Below are positions 44,323 to 53,229 of a DNA stretch of 64,000 nucleotides, in pieces (the first letter of the stretch is position 1; each line of letters opens with the position of its first letter). Source of the stretch: WVZL01 sp041862375. Its GTDB lineage: Bacteria > Acidobacteriota > Aminicenantia > Aminicenantales > Aminicenantaceae. The DNA lies in contig JBGVTE010000109.1 in assembly GCA_041862375.1 (NCBI GenBank), positions 1 through 64,000 on the forward strand, written 5' to 3'. Made by a program: the position numbers and the translations under genes. The notes under the pieces were generated by a model, which had not been told where the DNA came from, ran no database searches, and saw only the letters and a list, made by a program, of their open reading frames with translations.

Positions 44323-46356
44323 TTAAAACATGTAAGCTATTTTCATAAATAATGTATTACCCTGTGTTCCCTTTTCCCCAAATCTGGCTGTTCCTCTCTG
44401 GTATGCAAGTTGAATAGATCCAAAAGGAGGCTGGAATCGATAGACAAACAATACTTGAATATTCTTTTTATCGATAGCTGAGTTTAGCTGGTAAAAGACT
44501 TTCAAAAAGAGGTCATTTGTAAAATAATTTGTGGCACGAATCACATGAATCCACGTGCTTTCACTTTCCGGATCAGGATCATACATCAGCCGAACCAAAG
44601 CATACTGGAATGAAAAATCCTGGGTTATCTTGTAGTTTAAATTCCCCTCGATAAGTTTAAAATTTAAATCATAGTTTCTTCCAAAACCATAGGATATTCC
44701 TGCCGATTGCCATTCTCTGGTGTTATAACCCAGTTCAAATTCTGTTTGATGATTGCGAAATTTCTTTTCATAAAGCTTGTATTCTTGATGGTGTTCTACC
44801 TCTATTGAAATTTTATTCTGGAAATCAAACGTAATTCCTTCATCTATTTTCCAGCTCCGTAAAGTACCATCCAATCCCCAATAAATATTATAGTTGGAGT
44901 CATACTCGATTCGATCAAAACCCCCTTTTTTAAACCAGAAACTCTTATTTACAGCCGAATCCAACTCTCTCTGGTTGTCATCTCTGATAAATCCCACTTG
45001 ATTGGCATTGTCACCGAAATTTCGTCCCAATTGAGTATAACGGAGATGGATATGAAATGTGGAGGAATCATAGCTCGGACGGAGGAAAAAGGCTATGTTA
45101 TCCTTATCATAATCTCCGTAACTAATGGCAAATTGACCTGTAAATTTAAAAGTATTGGTGAAGTAAAGAGAGGTATCGATTCCCACTGCTCCTATGTTTT
45201 TCCCTTCAATTAACTTATTGGCAGTCAGAAACCCGATTGTTGAAGATTTCATGATATCTTTTTTGAGACGAAAGACTGTAAAATTTGCTGAATTTTCATC
45301 GCTAGACTCATCTCTCTTAGTCTGCACACTTAATCCTGAAAATTCATAAGGCCCTGATTTTCCATAGAGCTTGAGTCCCCCGTAAATATCTGAAATTCTA
45401 CGGGAGTAAAATAACCTGATTCGCTGCTGATAAATCTCTGCCCCTTCCAAGAAGAAATTTCTCTTCTCAGAAAGACTAAGTTCAAAGCGCGTAAGATTAA
45501 TCTGCTCCTGGTCAGCTTCCACTGTGGCAAAATCAGGATTAACGGTAAGATTGCCCGAGACCATCTGACTGAAAGCATAGCGAGAATCAATTCCTGCTTC
45601 TAACTCTGATCTCTCCCCTTCTTCAAGCTTTGAAATAATATGAGGAATAATTTGGAGGTTTTTCCTCGATTTTCTAAGATCAAGCTCCTTTAACACGCCA
45701 TATTGAGAAACTTTTTGGGGAGATTCAAGGGGGCCTGCCCAAAAGCTTTTTTCAAGCATTCGAGGAATGGTTCGCCCTAGATTAAGTCCCCAGGTTTTAT
45801 TCTTTCCAGGTTTATACTTTATGCTGTTAAGATTAATGACAATCTCTGCGCTCCAGCCAAAATCAGTTTTCTGACCAGCCGATTTCCAGATACCATCCCA
45901 GGTGGTTTCTCTCGTCCGCCCATTCTCCGTTATCCGCCCATCAAGCTGAGTCCCCAACATGTTAGTCACGAAGAAATAGCAGTTTCTTCTATCGTGAAAA
46001 GTATCAAGAAATAGAGAGACAGAATCATCATCATCTAACTCCTCATCTCTTTTGGTTATCCTGGCTGCAATCTGCCCTGGTTGTGGATCGTGACAGAGTA
46101 ATCCAATATACATAAAATTATCATCATAAAGAATTCTAACTTCAGTTATGAGTGAAGCTGATTTTCCTCTTTCTGGCTCAAACTGAATAAAATCACTTAT
46201 TACTTCAGTATTCTGCCATATAGGTTCGACTAAAGAACCATCCACAGTAATGGATTCAGTAATTTTTAAAGCAGAAGCTTCTCTGAGCTGGTCCTCTCCA
46301 AAAACTAAAAAGAAGGATAAGGAAAAAATCAGTAATGCTAACACTGATTTTTTCAC
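44323..46356 (-). CDS. DUF5916/CBM9-like outer-membrane beta-barrel protein
   Basis: A 677-aa exported protein. After the signal peptide, residues about 25-215 are a CBM9-like domain: ITVDGSLVEPIWQ, EVRILYDDNFMYIGLLCHD and DDSVSLFLDTFHDRRN. The remainder is the DUF5916 region, a run of amphipathic strands (FFLEGAEIYQQRIRLFYSRR, YFTNDLFLKVFYQLNSA) ending in MKIAYMF, as expected for an outer-membrane barrel. Function in this family is not established; binding or passage of sugars is possible. Start is GTG after AGGTAA. It is monocistronic. Confidence 0.85.
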   Translation of the reverse strand: MKKSVLALLIFSLSFFLVFGEDQLREASALKITESITVDGSLVEPIWQNTEVISDFIQFEPERGKSASLITEVRILYDDNFMYIGLLCHDPQPGQIAARITKRDEELDDDDSVSLFLDTFHDRRNCYFFVTNMLGTQLDGRITENGRTRETTWDGIWKSAGQKTDFGWSAEIVINLNSIKYKPGKNKTWGLNLGRTIPRMLEKSFWAGPLESPQKVSQYGVLKELDLRKSRKNLQIIPHIISKLEEGERSELEAGIDSRYAFSQMVSGNLTVNPDFATVEADQEQINLTRFELSLSEKRNFFLEGAEIYQQRIRLFYSRRISDIYGGLKLYGKSGPYEFSGLSVQTKRDESSDENSANFTVFRLKKDIMKSSTIGFLTANKLIEGKNIGAVGIDTSLYFTNTFKFTGQFAISYGDYDKDNIAFFLRPSYDSSTFHIHLRYTQLGRNFGDNANQVGFIRDDNQRELDSAVNKSFWFKKGGFDRIEYDSNYNIYWGLDGTLRSWKIDEGITFDFQNKISIEVEHHQEYKLYEKKFRNHQTEFELGYNTREWQSAGISYGFGRNYDLNFKLIEGNLNYKITQDFSFQYALVRLMYDPDPESESTWIHVIRATNYFTNDLFLKVFYQLNSAIDKKNIQVLFVYRFQPPFGSIQLAYQRGTARFGEKGTQGNTLFMKIAYMF

Positions 46357-46709
46357 TTACCTATTCTCTTTGCTATGCTATCTTTACCGTCTTGACGAAT
46401 TACTGAATGAGCTGCTTTACCCTTTTTTTTTCGCCGAAGGTGATTTGATTAGCAAAAATGATTGAAAATTTCTTCTCTTTAACAAATACTAAGACAAAAG
46501 ATTAAACTATTTCACATCGCAAAAATCAAGCTTAATTAATTTCAGGGGAAAAAGTGAGGATTGTTCTCTTTTTTTAAAATGGGAAGGGCTCTCTTTTCTA
46601 CTATTTTTTTAATAATCGTTCTGCTCAAAAACCGATACACCAAAATCTATGCAGAAAAATTGTTTAGATTCACAGAGAGGCTGATGATAAAAAATTGCGA
46701 TAGAGCGAT
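46357..46709. other. Intergenic interval
   Basis: About 350 bp between two minus-strand envelope genes. I see no gene; the plus-strand open frame through 46561-46842 is a shadow of the solenoid gene. No terminator is evident. Confidence 0.4.
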
Positions 46710-47525
46710 CTATTTAATTACTTTTCCTTTTACATTTTTTATCTTAACACTTCCAGTTCCATCTCTCTTTATGATGACATCCTTATCTACTCCATCGATA
46801 TTTATTGAGCCTGACCCATCACTGACAACAACTTCACCGTGAATATCAAACAAGTACATTGAGCCGGAGCTATCATCAATTGAGACATCACCAGCAATTT
46901 CCCTCGCATTGATTTTTCCTGAACCATCCTCGATTTCAACATTTCCAGCAACATTCTGGAGTTCAATTTCTCCTGAACCATCCTCGATTTCAACATTTCC
47001 TGTTATATCTTCTATACTTAATCCGCCGGAACCATCGTCTATTACAATCTCTCCCTCGACATCCTCGATGCTCATCGATCCAGAACCATCATCAACATCA
47101 ATATTTCCATTAATGTTTTCAATGCTTATCGATCCAGAGCCATCATCAATATCTAACGGCATATTTTTCGGTACATCTACAGTCACATTGATAACCCGCT
47201 GCCTGAAGGAAAACAAAGAGTGAAACGGCTTTATTTTACTTACTAAAACCGCTCTATTTCCCCTCTTGTCCAGAAAGAGCTCAATGTATTTCTTGATAAA
47301 ATCTTTTGCTTTTTTTTCACTCTTTCCTTTTACTATGATCTCTGCTTCCACCCTAATCTCATTAAGAGCCTCGTTGCCGCGAACTTTTAAAAATCCAGCT
47401 CCACAATCAATCTCCAGTTTTTTAATCCCATCTGCTGGTAAATTCAGTGTTTTCACTTCCTGAAAAGAATAGGCAAATGTAGCAGATAAAAATAATACTG
47501 CAAATAGAAAAACTCTCAATCGCAT
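46710..47525 (-). CDS. Exported DUF4097-type beta-solenoid with 18-residue repeats
   Basis: A 271-aa protein with a signal peptide (MRLRVFLFAVLFLSATFAYS), then about 90 residues with a single domain (LDKRGNRAVLVSKIKP, INVTVDVPKNMP), followed by about eight repeats of roughly 18 residues with the core (I/V)xIxDGSGxxxIxxxxG. DUF4097/DUF2807 putative adhesins have such beta-solenoid structures with the repeated GSG turn. ATG 47525 is chosen because GGAGGAAGCG precedes it and the signal peptide starts there; the longer frame to 47618 has no such support. Role is unknown; surface attachment or periplasmic scaffold is likely. Confidence 0.85.
   Translation of the reverse strand: MRLRVFLFAVLFLSATFAYSFQEVKTLNLPADGIKKLEIDCGAGFLKVRGNEALNEIRVEAEIIVKGKSEKKAKDFIKKYIELFLDKRGNRAVLVSKIKPFHSLFSFRQRVINVTVDVPKNMPLDIDDGSGSISIENINGNIDVDDGSGSMSIEDVEGEIVIDDGSGGLSIEDITGNVEIEDGSGEIELQNVAGNVEIEDGSGKINAREIAGDVSIDDSSGSMYLFDIHGEVVVSDGSGSINIDGVDKDVIIKRDGTGSVKIKNVKGKVIK
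46716..47165 (-). repeat. 54-bp in-frame tandem repeats of the solenoid gene
   Basis: About eight units of 54 bp, each encoding an 18-residue rung around (D/E)DGSG, run through the 3' part of the solenoid gene. The plus strand shows the recurrent GAACCATC and CCATCATC-like words. Units diverge, so this is an old protein repeat, not a recent expansion. Confidence 0.75.
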
Positions 47526-47623
47526 CGCTTCCTCCTTACTACTTTTTATACACTTTATAGTAATGTACGAAATCAACCTTGAAATAGTTTCATTTGAAGA
47601 CAAATAATATTGAGACAATTGTT

Positions 47624-50600
47624 TTATTCAAAAGTGGATAATTGTCTTCTTGCGCCTTTATGATTGATATTCAGCTCGAGTGCTTTTTCAAATTCTGCCC
47701 TGGCTTCTTTCTGCTTACCTTTACCAAGATAGCCTAGACCCAAAAGGTAGTGGGCATTAGCCCTACTTTTTATCGCAGACTGTTTCTCACCAAATTTCGT
47801 AAAAAAATCCACTACTGGAGTAGTTTTTAGACTTTGCCTTGCGAATTCAATCAAGCCTTCGAACATTTGCTCAGCTCTATCTTCCCACTCCAAATTTCGA
47901 AAAGACAGACCTTGATAGTAGCAAATATCTGACCAGGTGCTCTTTGAAGCCACTGATTTTTCGTAGCAATCTCTGGCCTTATCGGCTTCACCTAAAGCCT
48001 CGTATCCAGTTCCGATAAAATAATAAACTTGAGCAGCTCTTCCGCCATGATATGGCTTTCCTACTTCCAAATTCCTTGGGTATTCGAGTGCTGCTTCATA
48101 ATCTTTCAGGGCTTTCATGTACTCTTTGGACTTGAAATATTCTTGGCCTCTGAATAGACGTGCATCAATGTAAATATTATGAATTTTCCCTCCTCCTTCC
48201 CAAACATGAAAATGGTGAGCTTTGAGCAACTCAATAGCCTTATCATAGTCTTCCACCTGAACTAAGAGCGCAATTTCTCGAGAAAGGGAATCATCTCGCT
48301 GGAGAACTACTTCATGATTCTTTTCCAAAAGTTCAAGTCTTCTTTGAGCGGATATTCCGCCAGCTTCATAAATAAGATCTAATTCATAGAAGAGTTTTGG
48401 ATCTTTCTTGTTCCATTCTACTGCCTGTTCCAAGCTGGCAATTGCTTTCGGGACATCATTTTCAATCTGAGCGTATGCCAATCCAAGATTCCGGTGGACT
48501 ATTGAAAAGGTACTATCCAAATTTCTCGACTTTTCCCATTCCCTTACAGCAATTTCAGGCTGGATATCGAAAAGAATATTGCCAAGGTAATACGGAGCAC
48601 GGGCATCGTTAGGATTGAACTTCTCAGCGCACCGAAGCACATCTACAGACTCCAAGCGGAAAGGAAAGCAATAATCAGGAGGCATCTCGCTTGCATGCTT
48701 ATAGAATTCCAAAGCTTTCTTTTCATCTCCTTTTCTCTCCCAAATGTTACCCAACCAATAGAAAAGCAGTGGATGAGTGTTTGATTCTTCCCCATCTGAA
48801 CAGATGAGCCTTGTAAGGATATCGATTGCCTCATCCCAAAATCCGCAGTTACTGTAATCACTGGCTAATTCAAGATAAGACTGGACTGAATCTCTCATCC
48901 TGGCTTTTAACACATTCATCTCTTCCCGAGCCTCTTTCTTCAATCCCATCTCAGACTTTACAAGATAAAGTTCATTTCCTGCCCAGAAATCCAGAATATC
49001 AGCGGCTAAAACACTCAAAGCCATCTTTTTTGCCTCTTTATACCGTCCCAATCTTCTGAGCACAGCAGCCTTTAAATTTAAAGCCTTTGTGTTAAGAGAG
49101 TTTGTTAAAAGGGAGCAATCAATACAGCCCAGGGCGTCTAAAAAATTTCCTTTCTTACAGGCTAGTTCTGCCAGAGAATAGTAGCTGGAAGAATGCCATG
49201 CATGACTCCATGTCGCTTTATAAAAGGCATCGCAGGCAGCCTCATCCTTCCCTTGAGCCTTCAATACCACTCCTAAATAGTACAAGGCTTCTCCATTTTT
49301 AGGACTGGTATGGTTTTTAGTTAATCGCTTCAAAGCTCGATAAAATCTTTCTTCTGCCTGTTTGAATAATCCACGCTTAGCCAAAAGGATACCGAAGGCA
49401 GTGTTTACCCTGGAATCACCAGGATCTCTTCTCAGGGCTTCTTCATAATAAGGATATGGCTCTACGGCTGGATTGTAAAACTGCTCCAGCCTCATCCCTA
49501 TGAGATAGAGCTCCTCGACTGTCTTCACTTCTTCAGGAGGAGGAGGAAGCTTCACGGCTTCTGGCATGAGCTCACCTGGTTTTTTACCTGGCCTGTAAGA
49601 TATGAGTTCTTTATTTGCCTGTGACAACAACGAAATAACAATGTCCTCATTTTTGATACCTGCTGGAATGTCTATTACTTTCCAGAATGGTCTCTCTGGG
49701 CTTATCTCTATCTTCTGTTCAAAAAGCACTCTTCCCTCAGATTTTAACCTTACTCCTGCATTTTTATATTCTGAGGTTGTATTCAATCCAATATTAACTT
49801 TATTTTCTCTGGTTACATCTAAATTAAGCGAAGCCTCAAGATTAGCCATTTTTACACCTTTTATTTGACGGAGAGGATACCAGTAGTGCTTAAAGGTTTT
49901 AACTTCATAGGGTTGAATCCAGCTGTAATCAGGTTGATTATCAGAATAGGCTCCAACCATGAGCTCAAGATAGGGACCATCTCTGTCAGTGAGAATTTTT
50001 TCCCACATCTGACCTTTAGCGTTAGTTCCCCATGTCCAAAATTTTTTGCCAGGCATAATATGGTGGTTTGCCACATGAACCACTCCTGCTTCTTTTCCAT
50101 GGTCATATCCTGCCAAAAAATCTTCTCTGTAGTTCCAGGCAAAGAATGATGTTGGCGCCGGATGATTCTTCCACCAGCTAACATCTACTCCCCTTGTATA
50201 ATCGACTCTATTAAAAACTTCACGGGAAATTGGCCAGTGGGAAAACTGGTTTTTTCCGTGGTAAGTTGCATACTCTGTACTCGGGGGAAAAATTACTTTG
50301 TAGCTCAAGTTTGCGTGAACAGCAACATTAGCCCAGTATAAAAAAGAATGAGCGAAAGGTGTCCGATTAATAAGTTTCACCGTTGCTTCAATATAGGATT
50401 TTCCGGGATAAAGAGTTAAACCTATTATCCATTTCATTCGATGGCGCAGCTCTATCTCCCCTACCCATATAGTTTTACTACCATCCGGATTTTCAGTCAG
50501 CTCATAATCAACCTCTATAAATCCCGTGGCTCTATGGTGATGAGGAAAATTCCACTCAACACCCCCAGAAATCCAGGCTCCAAGCATGCCTATAAGGGCT

Positions 50601-51139
50601 GGCTTTATGACATGCTGGCGATAAAAAAAGTAATAATTGTTTGTTTTATCGAGCGCATAAAAAATTCTTCCACCAATTTCAGGAAGAACACAGAGCTTCA
50701 CATATTCATTTTCTAGATAGACCGCCCTGTACTCTTTATTCTCTCGAATATCAGTAAGCTTATCCAATAAAGGATATGGATAAACGGGTCCTTTGGCTCC
50801 CTGATAAGCCCTTCCAGTATAGAAAACAGGATTTGATTCAGGAGCATCCACTCGGTAGGTAGGAATTACCAGTTGTTCTTCCCACATACTAACAGCCGAT
50901 TCTCCATAAACTGAGGCTATAGATGTATTGAGAAGGAGAACTACAGTCCACAAAATTACTATACAAAGGCCTTTATTACTTGTAATTACATTCCACACCT
51001 CTCTAATTCCGCTCGAGGGTTTTAAACAGTCAGCCACCTTCTTTACATTTGTCCTAATACTATCAGAGAGAGGCCACTCGGGATCTGCACCCTTTGACTT
51101 TGATTCCCCAGGCTGAAATAAATACAAATTCATTTCCAT
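47624..51139 (-). CDS. DUF5107 domain / TPR protein, membrane-anchored
   Basis: A 1,171-aa protein. A 55-residue cytosolic-looking head precedes a single hydrophobic segment (IVILWTVVLLLNTSIASVYG), so the rest is periplasmic. Residues about 85-450 form the DUF5107 domain: a mutarotase-like beta sandwich with YRAVYLENEYVKLCVLPEIGGRIF, AWISGGVEWNFPHHHRATGF and NVAVHANLSYKVIFPPS. The C-terminal 600 residues are about 12-14 TPR units (KALEFYKHASEMPPDYCF, AREWEKSRNLD-like). DUF5107-TPR proteins are thought to act on or bind carbohydrates, with function not established. AAGGAGGTAATGGAA fixes the start. The solenoid gene follows on the same strand. Confidence 0.88.
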   Translation of the reverse strand: MEMNLYLFQPGESKSKGADPEWPLSDSIRTNVKKVADCLKPSSGIREVWNVITSNKGLCIVILWTVVLLLNTSIASVYGESAVSMWEEQLVIPTYRVDAPESNPVFYTGRAYQGAKGPVYPYPLLDKLTDIRENKEYRAVYLENEYVKLCVLPEIGGRIFYALDKTNNYYFFYRQHVIKPALIGMLGAWISGGVEWNFPHHHRATGFIEVDYELTENPDGSKTIWVGEIELRHRMKWIIGLTLYPGKSYIEATVKLINRTPFAHSFLYWANVAVHANLSYKVIFPPSTEYATYHGKNQFSHWPISREVFNRVDYTRGVDVSWWKNHPAPTSFFAWNYREDFLAGYDHGKEAGVVHVANHHIMPGKKFWTWGTNAKGQMWEKILTDRDGPYLELMVGAYSDNQPDYSWIQPYEVKTFKHYWYPLRQIKGVKMANLEASLNLDVTRENKVNIGLNTTSEYKNAGVRLKSEGRVLFEQKIEISPERPFWKVIDIPAGIKNEDIVISLLSQANKELISYRPGKKPGELMPEAVKLPPPPEEVKTVEELYLIGMRLEQFYNPAVEPYPYYEEALRRDPGDSRVNTAFGILLAKRGLFKQAEERFYRALKRLTKNHTSPKNGEALYYLGVVLKAQGKDEAACDAFYKATWSHAWHSSSYYSLAELACKKGNFLDALGCIDCSLLTNSLNTKALNLKAAVLRRLGRYKEAKKMALSVLAADILDFWAGNELYLVKSEMGLKKEAREEMNVLKARMRDSVQSYLELASDYSNCGFWDEAIDILTRLICSDGEESNTHPLLFYWLGNIWERKGDEKKALEFYKHASEMPPDYCFPFRLESVDVLRCAEKFNPNDARAPYYLGNILFDIQPEIAVREWEKSRNLDSTFSIVHRNLGLAYAQIENDVPKAIASLEQAVEWNKKDPKLFYELDLIYEAGGISAQRRLELLEKNHEVVLQRDDSLSREIALLVQVEDYDKAIELLKAHHFHVWEGGGKIHNIYIDARLFRGQEYFKSKEYMKALKDYEAALEYPRNLEVGKPYHGGRAAQVYYFIGTGYEALGEADKARDCYEKSVASKSTWSDICYYQGLSFRNLEWEDRAEQMFEGLIEFARQSLKTTPVVDFFTKFGEKQSAIKSRANAHYLLGLGYLGKGKQKEARAEFEKALELNINHKGARRQLSTFE

Positions 51140-51209
51140 TACCTCCTTAACTGCTCATAATATTGTGCGTATAAAGTAAATTTAATACAAACAGTTTTTT
51201 TCTGAGCTC

Positions 51210-52013
51210 ATGCCATTTTTGACAATGAAGCACAAAAATACTATGTTAAATTTGATGAATGAGGACTATCCTTCATTTTTAACTCCTGAAAGTAAATCTT
51301 TTGATCCTATTAAATTAACCCTGAAAACCAAGGAAATCGTTAGCAAGGGAAACTTAAGAAAATACACAGACTTCTACTGTGTTGGTGTCTATGGGGGGAT
51401 ATCCACTGGTTATACGGTCGGATGTTCTCTGAGATGCATATTCTGCTGGGTAAACTGGTCAAGAGATTTTCCTCATAAGGCAGGCAAACTTTTCACTCCT
51501 GAGCAAGTTTTTTATAGTCTAACAAATAACGCCAGGAGAAAAGGAATCAAAAAACTGAGAATATCTGGAGGAGAACCTACGCTCTCTGATGAGCACCTCA
51601 TCTCAGTTCTCGAGTTAATAAGCAAGACTGACTTTCTATTCATTCTTGAAACTAATGGTCTGCTTTTAGGAAAAGATCCTGAGTTAGTGAATAACTTGAA
51701 ACAATACAAGAACATACACATCCGAGTCTCTCTAAAAGCAGGAACTCCTGAAGGATTTGAAAAGAGGACTGGAGGGATAGGAGAATTTTCTGAACTACCA
51801 TTTCAAGCTATAAAATACTTAAAACGAGAGGGAATAAGCTTTCATGTTGCAGCCATGACTGATTCACGTCTGATGCCTCGAGATGAAAGGTTAGAGATGT
51901 TACATAAGCTTGAACAGATCGGCTATCAAGATTTTCTTGAAGAGGAGCATTGTGACTTTTATTCAAGTTCAGTTAAAAGGCTTGAAAAGGCAGGATTCAA
52001 GTTGTGGAAATAA
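51210..52013 (+). CDS. Radical SAM protein
   Basis: A 267-aa radical SAM enzyme with the cluster motif CSLRCIFC (C72, C76, C79) and a GGEPTLSDEHL SAM-binding motif, then LETNGLLLG. There is no C-terminal auxiliary-cluster domain: the last 60 residues read as a compact helical extension ending SSVKRLEKAGFKLWK. It is followed 30 bp later by the AmrS gene, so the pair is probably co-transcribed. Such small proteins are seen beside AmmeMemoRadiSam systems or as activating enzymes; the reaction is unknown. Confidence 0.85.
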   Translation: MPFLTMKHKNTMLNLMNEDYPSFLTPESKSFDPIKLTLKTKEIVSKGNLRKYTDFYCVGVYGGISTGYTVGCSLRCIFCWVNWSRDFPHKAGKLFTPEQVFYSLTNNARRKGIKKLRISGGEPTLSDEHLISVLELISKTDFLFILETNGLLLGKDPELVNNLKQYKNIHIRVSLKAGTPEGFEKRTGGIGEFSELPFQAIKYLKREGISFHVAAMTDSRLMPRDERLEMLHKLEQIGYQDFLEEEHCDFYSSSVKRLEKAGFKLWK

Positions 52014-52043
52014 TACTTTCTTGCCTTCATAACTGCCATTATT

Positions 52044-53060
52044 ATGGTTGAATCAATCCTCTATGAAAAATTATCTAACGACAAAGTGCAATGCAACATC
52101 TGCCAGAGAAGGTGTTTTATTAAAGAAAACGAAAGAGGATATTGCAAAACAAGAATAAATCGCAAAGGAAAGCTCTTCAGTCTAATCTACGGGCTAGTTT
52201 CATCTCTTATGGTTTCTCCCATCGAAAAAAAGCCTGTCTATCACTTTTTTCCCGGCTCAGAATGGCTTTCCCTGGGGAGCTTTGGATGTAATTTCCGCTG
52301 TCCGGGCTGTCAAAACTGGGATATTGCTCATTCTACTGTGGGAGAGGATATAAAAGCAGCGCGATATATCTCTCCTGCAGATTTAATTCAGACGGCCAAG
52401 AAGTGGCAGTGCAGGGGAGTATCTTGGACTTATAACGAACCAACGCTCTGGTTTGAATACACAGTGGAAGGAGCAAAGTTAGCAAAGACACATAACTTGT
52501 ACACTAATTATGTTACTAACGGCTTTATTACGCCTGAGGCTTTGGACATAATCGGGCCATATTTGGATGTTTTCCGAGTAGACTTAAAATGCTTTTCAAA
52601 GGACTCCTACAATAAAATTGCAAATATAGATGATTTTTCAGGTATTTTAGGAATAATTAAGAGCGCAAAGAAAAAATGGAAAATGCATGTTGAAATCGTG
52701 ACCAATGTTATTCCTGGTTATAACGACAGAGAAGACGACTTAAAGAAAATGGCTTCCTGGATCTCTAAAGAATTGGGGAATGATACTCCATGGCACATTA
52801 CACGCTTCCATCCTCATCATGAGCTCTCTTCTATTAATCCTACTCCACTGAATACTTTGGAGAAAATAAGAAAGATCGGGTTGAAGCAGGAGCTTAATTA
52901 TGTCTATCTAGGAAACGTATGGGGGCACAAAGCTGAAAATACATACTGCCCAAATTGTGGTAATACCCTCATTCTCAGGGATGGATTTGAAATTAGATAT
53001 ACTCGAATAGAAAGAGGAAAATGCACATTTTGTAACTATCTACTCGCCGGAAAATTTTAA
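52044..53060 (+). CDS. amrS: AmmeMemoRadiSam-type radical SAM enzyme
   Basis: A 338-aa protein matching AmrS. An N-terminal zinc-like motif CNICQRRCFIKENERGYC is followed by the radical SAM motif CNFRCPGCQNW (C82, C86, C89), WTYNEPTLWFEYTVEGAKLA and the characteristic HITRFHPHHELSS and YVYLGNVWG. The C-terminus bears a zinc ribbon, CPNCG...CTFC. In many genomes AmrS is encoded with AMMECR1 and Memo proteins, none of which is in this window. Its reaction is not well defined. Confidence 0.9.
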   Translation: MVESILYEKLSNDKVQCNICQRRCFIKENERGYCKTRINRKGKLFSLIYGLVSSLMVSPIEKKPVYHFFPGSEWLSLGSFGCNFRCPGCQNWDIAHSTVGEDIKAARYISPADLIQTAKKWQCRGVSWTYNEPTLWFEYTVEGAKLAKTHNLYTNYVTNGFITPEALDIIGPYLDVFRVDLKCFSKDSYNKIANIDDFSGILGIIKSAKKKWKMHVEIVTNVIPGYNDREDDLKKMASWISKELGNDTPWHITRFHPHHELSSINPTPLNTLEKIRKIGLKQELNYVYLGNVWGHKAENTYCPNCGNTLILRDGFEIRYTRIERGKCTFCNYLLAGKF

Positions 53061-53229
53061 AACATAAAACTCTCTTACAATGAGCCGTGCCGTATCTCCT
53101 ATGGAAAGTTAACTCCAAAAATTCTTCCAAAAAATGAATAAAAATACCCTGCCCAAAAATTGTGCAATATTCCAGAAATGTAAGCAGGTCAATTTCTTAG
53201 CTCCAAACATAGATTATTTTTCCACAAAC

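Noticed and set aside
46909..47223. Repeated CCATC/GAACC words suggesting a CRISPR-like or minisatellite array
   Set aside because: The 54-bp period equals 18 codons of the solenoid gene and units diverge at synonymous sites, so it is protein repeat structure, and there is no spacer pattern.
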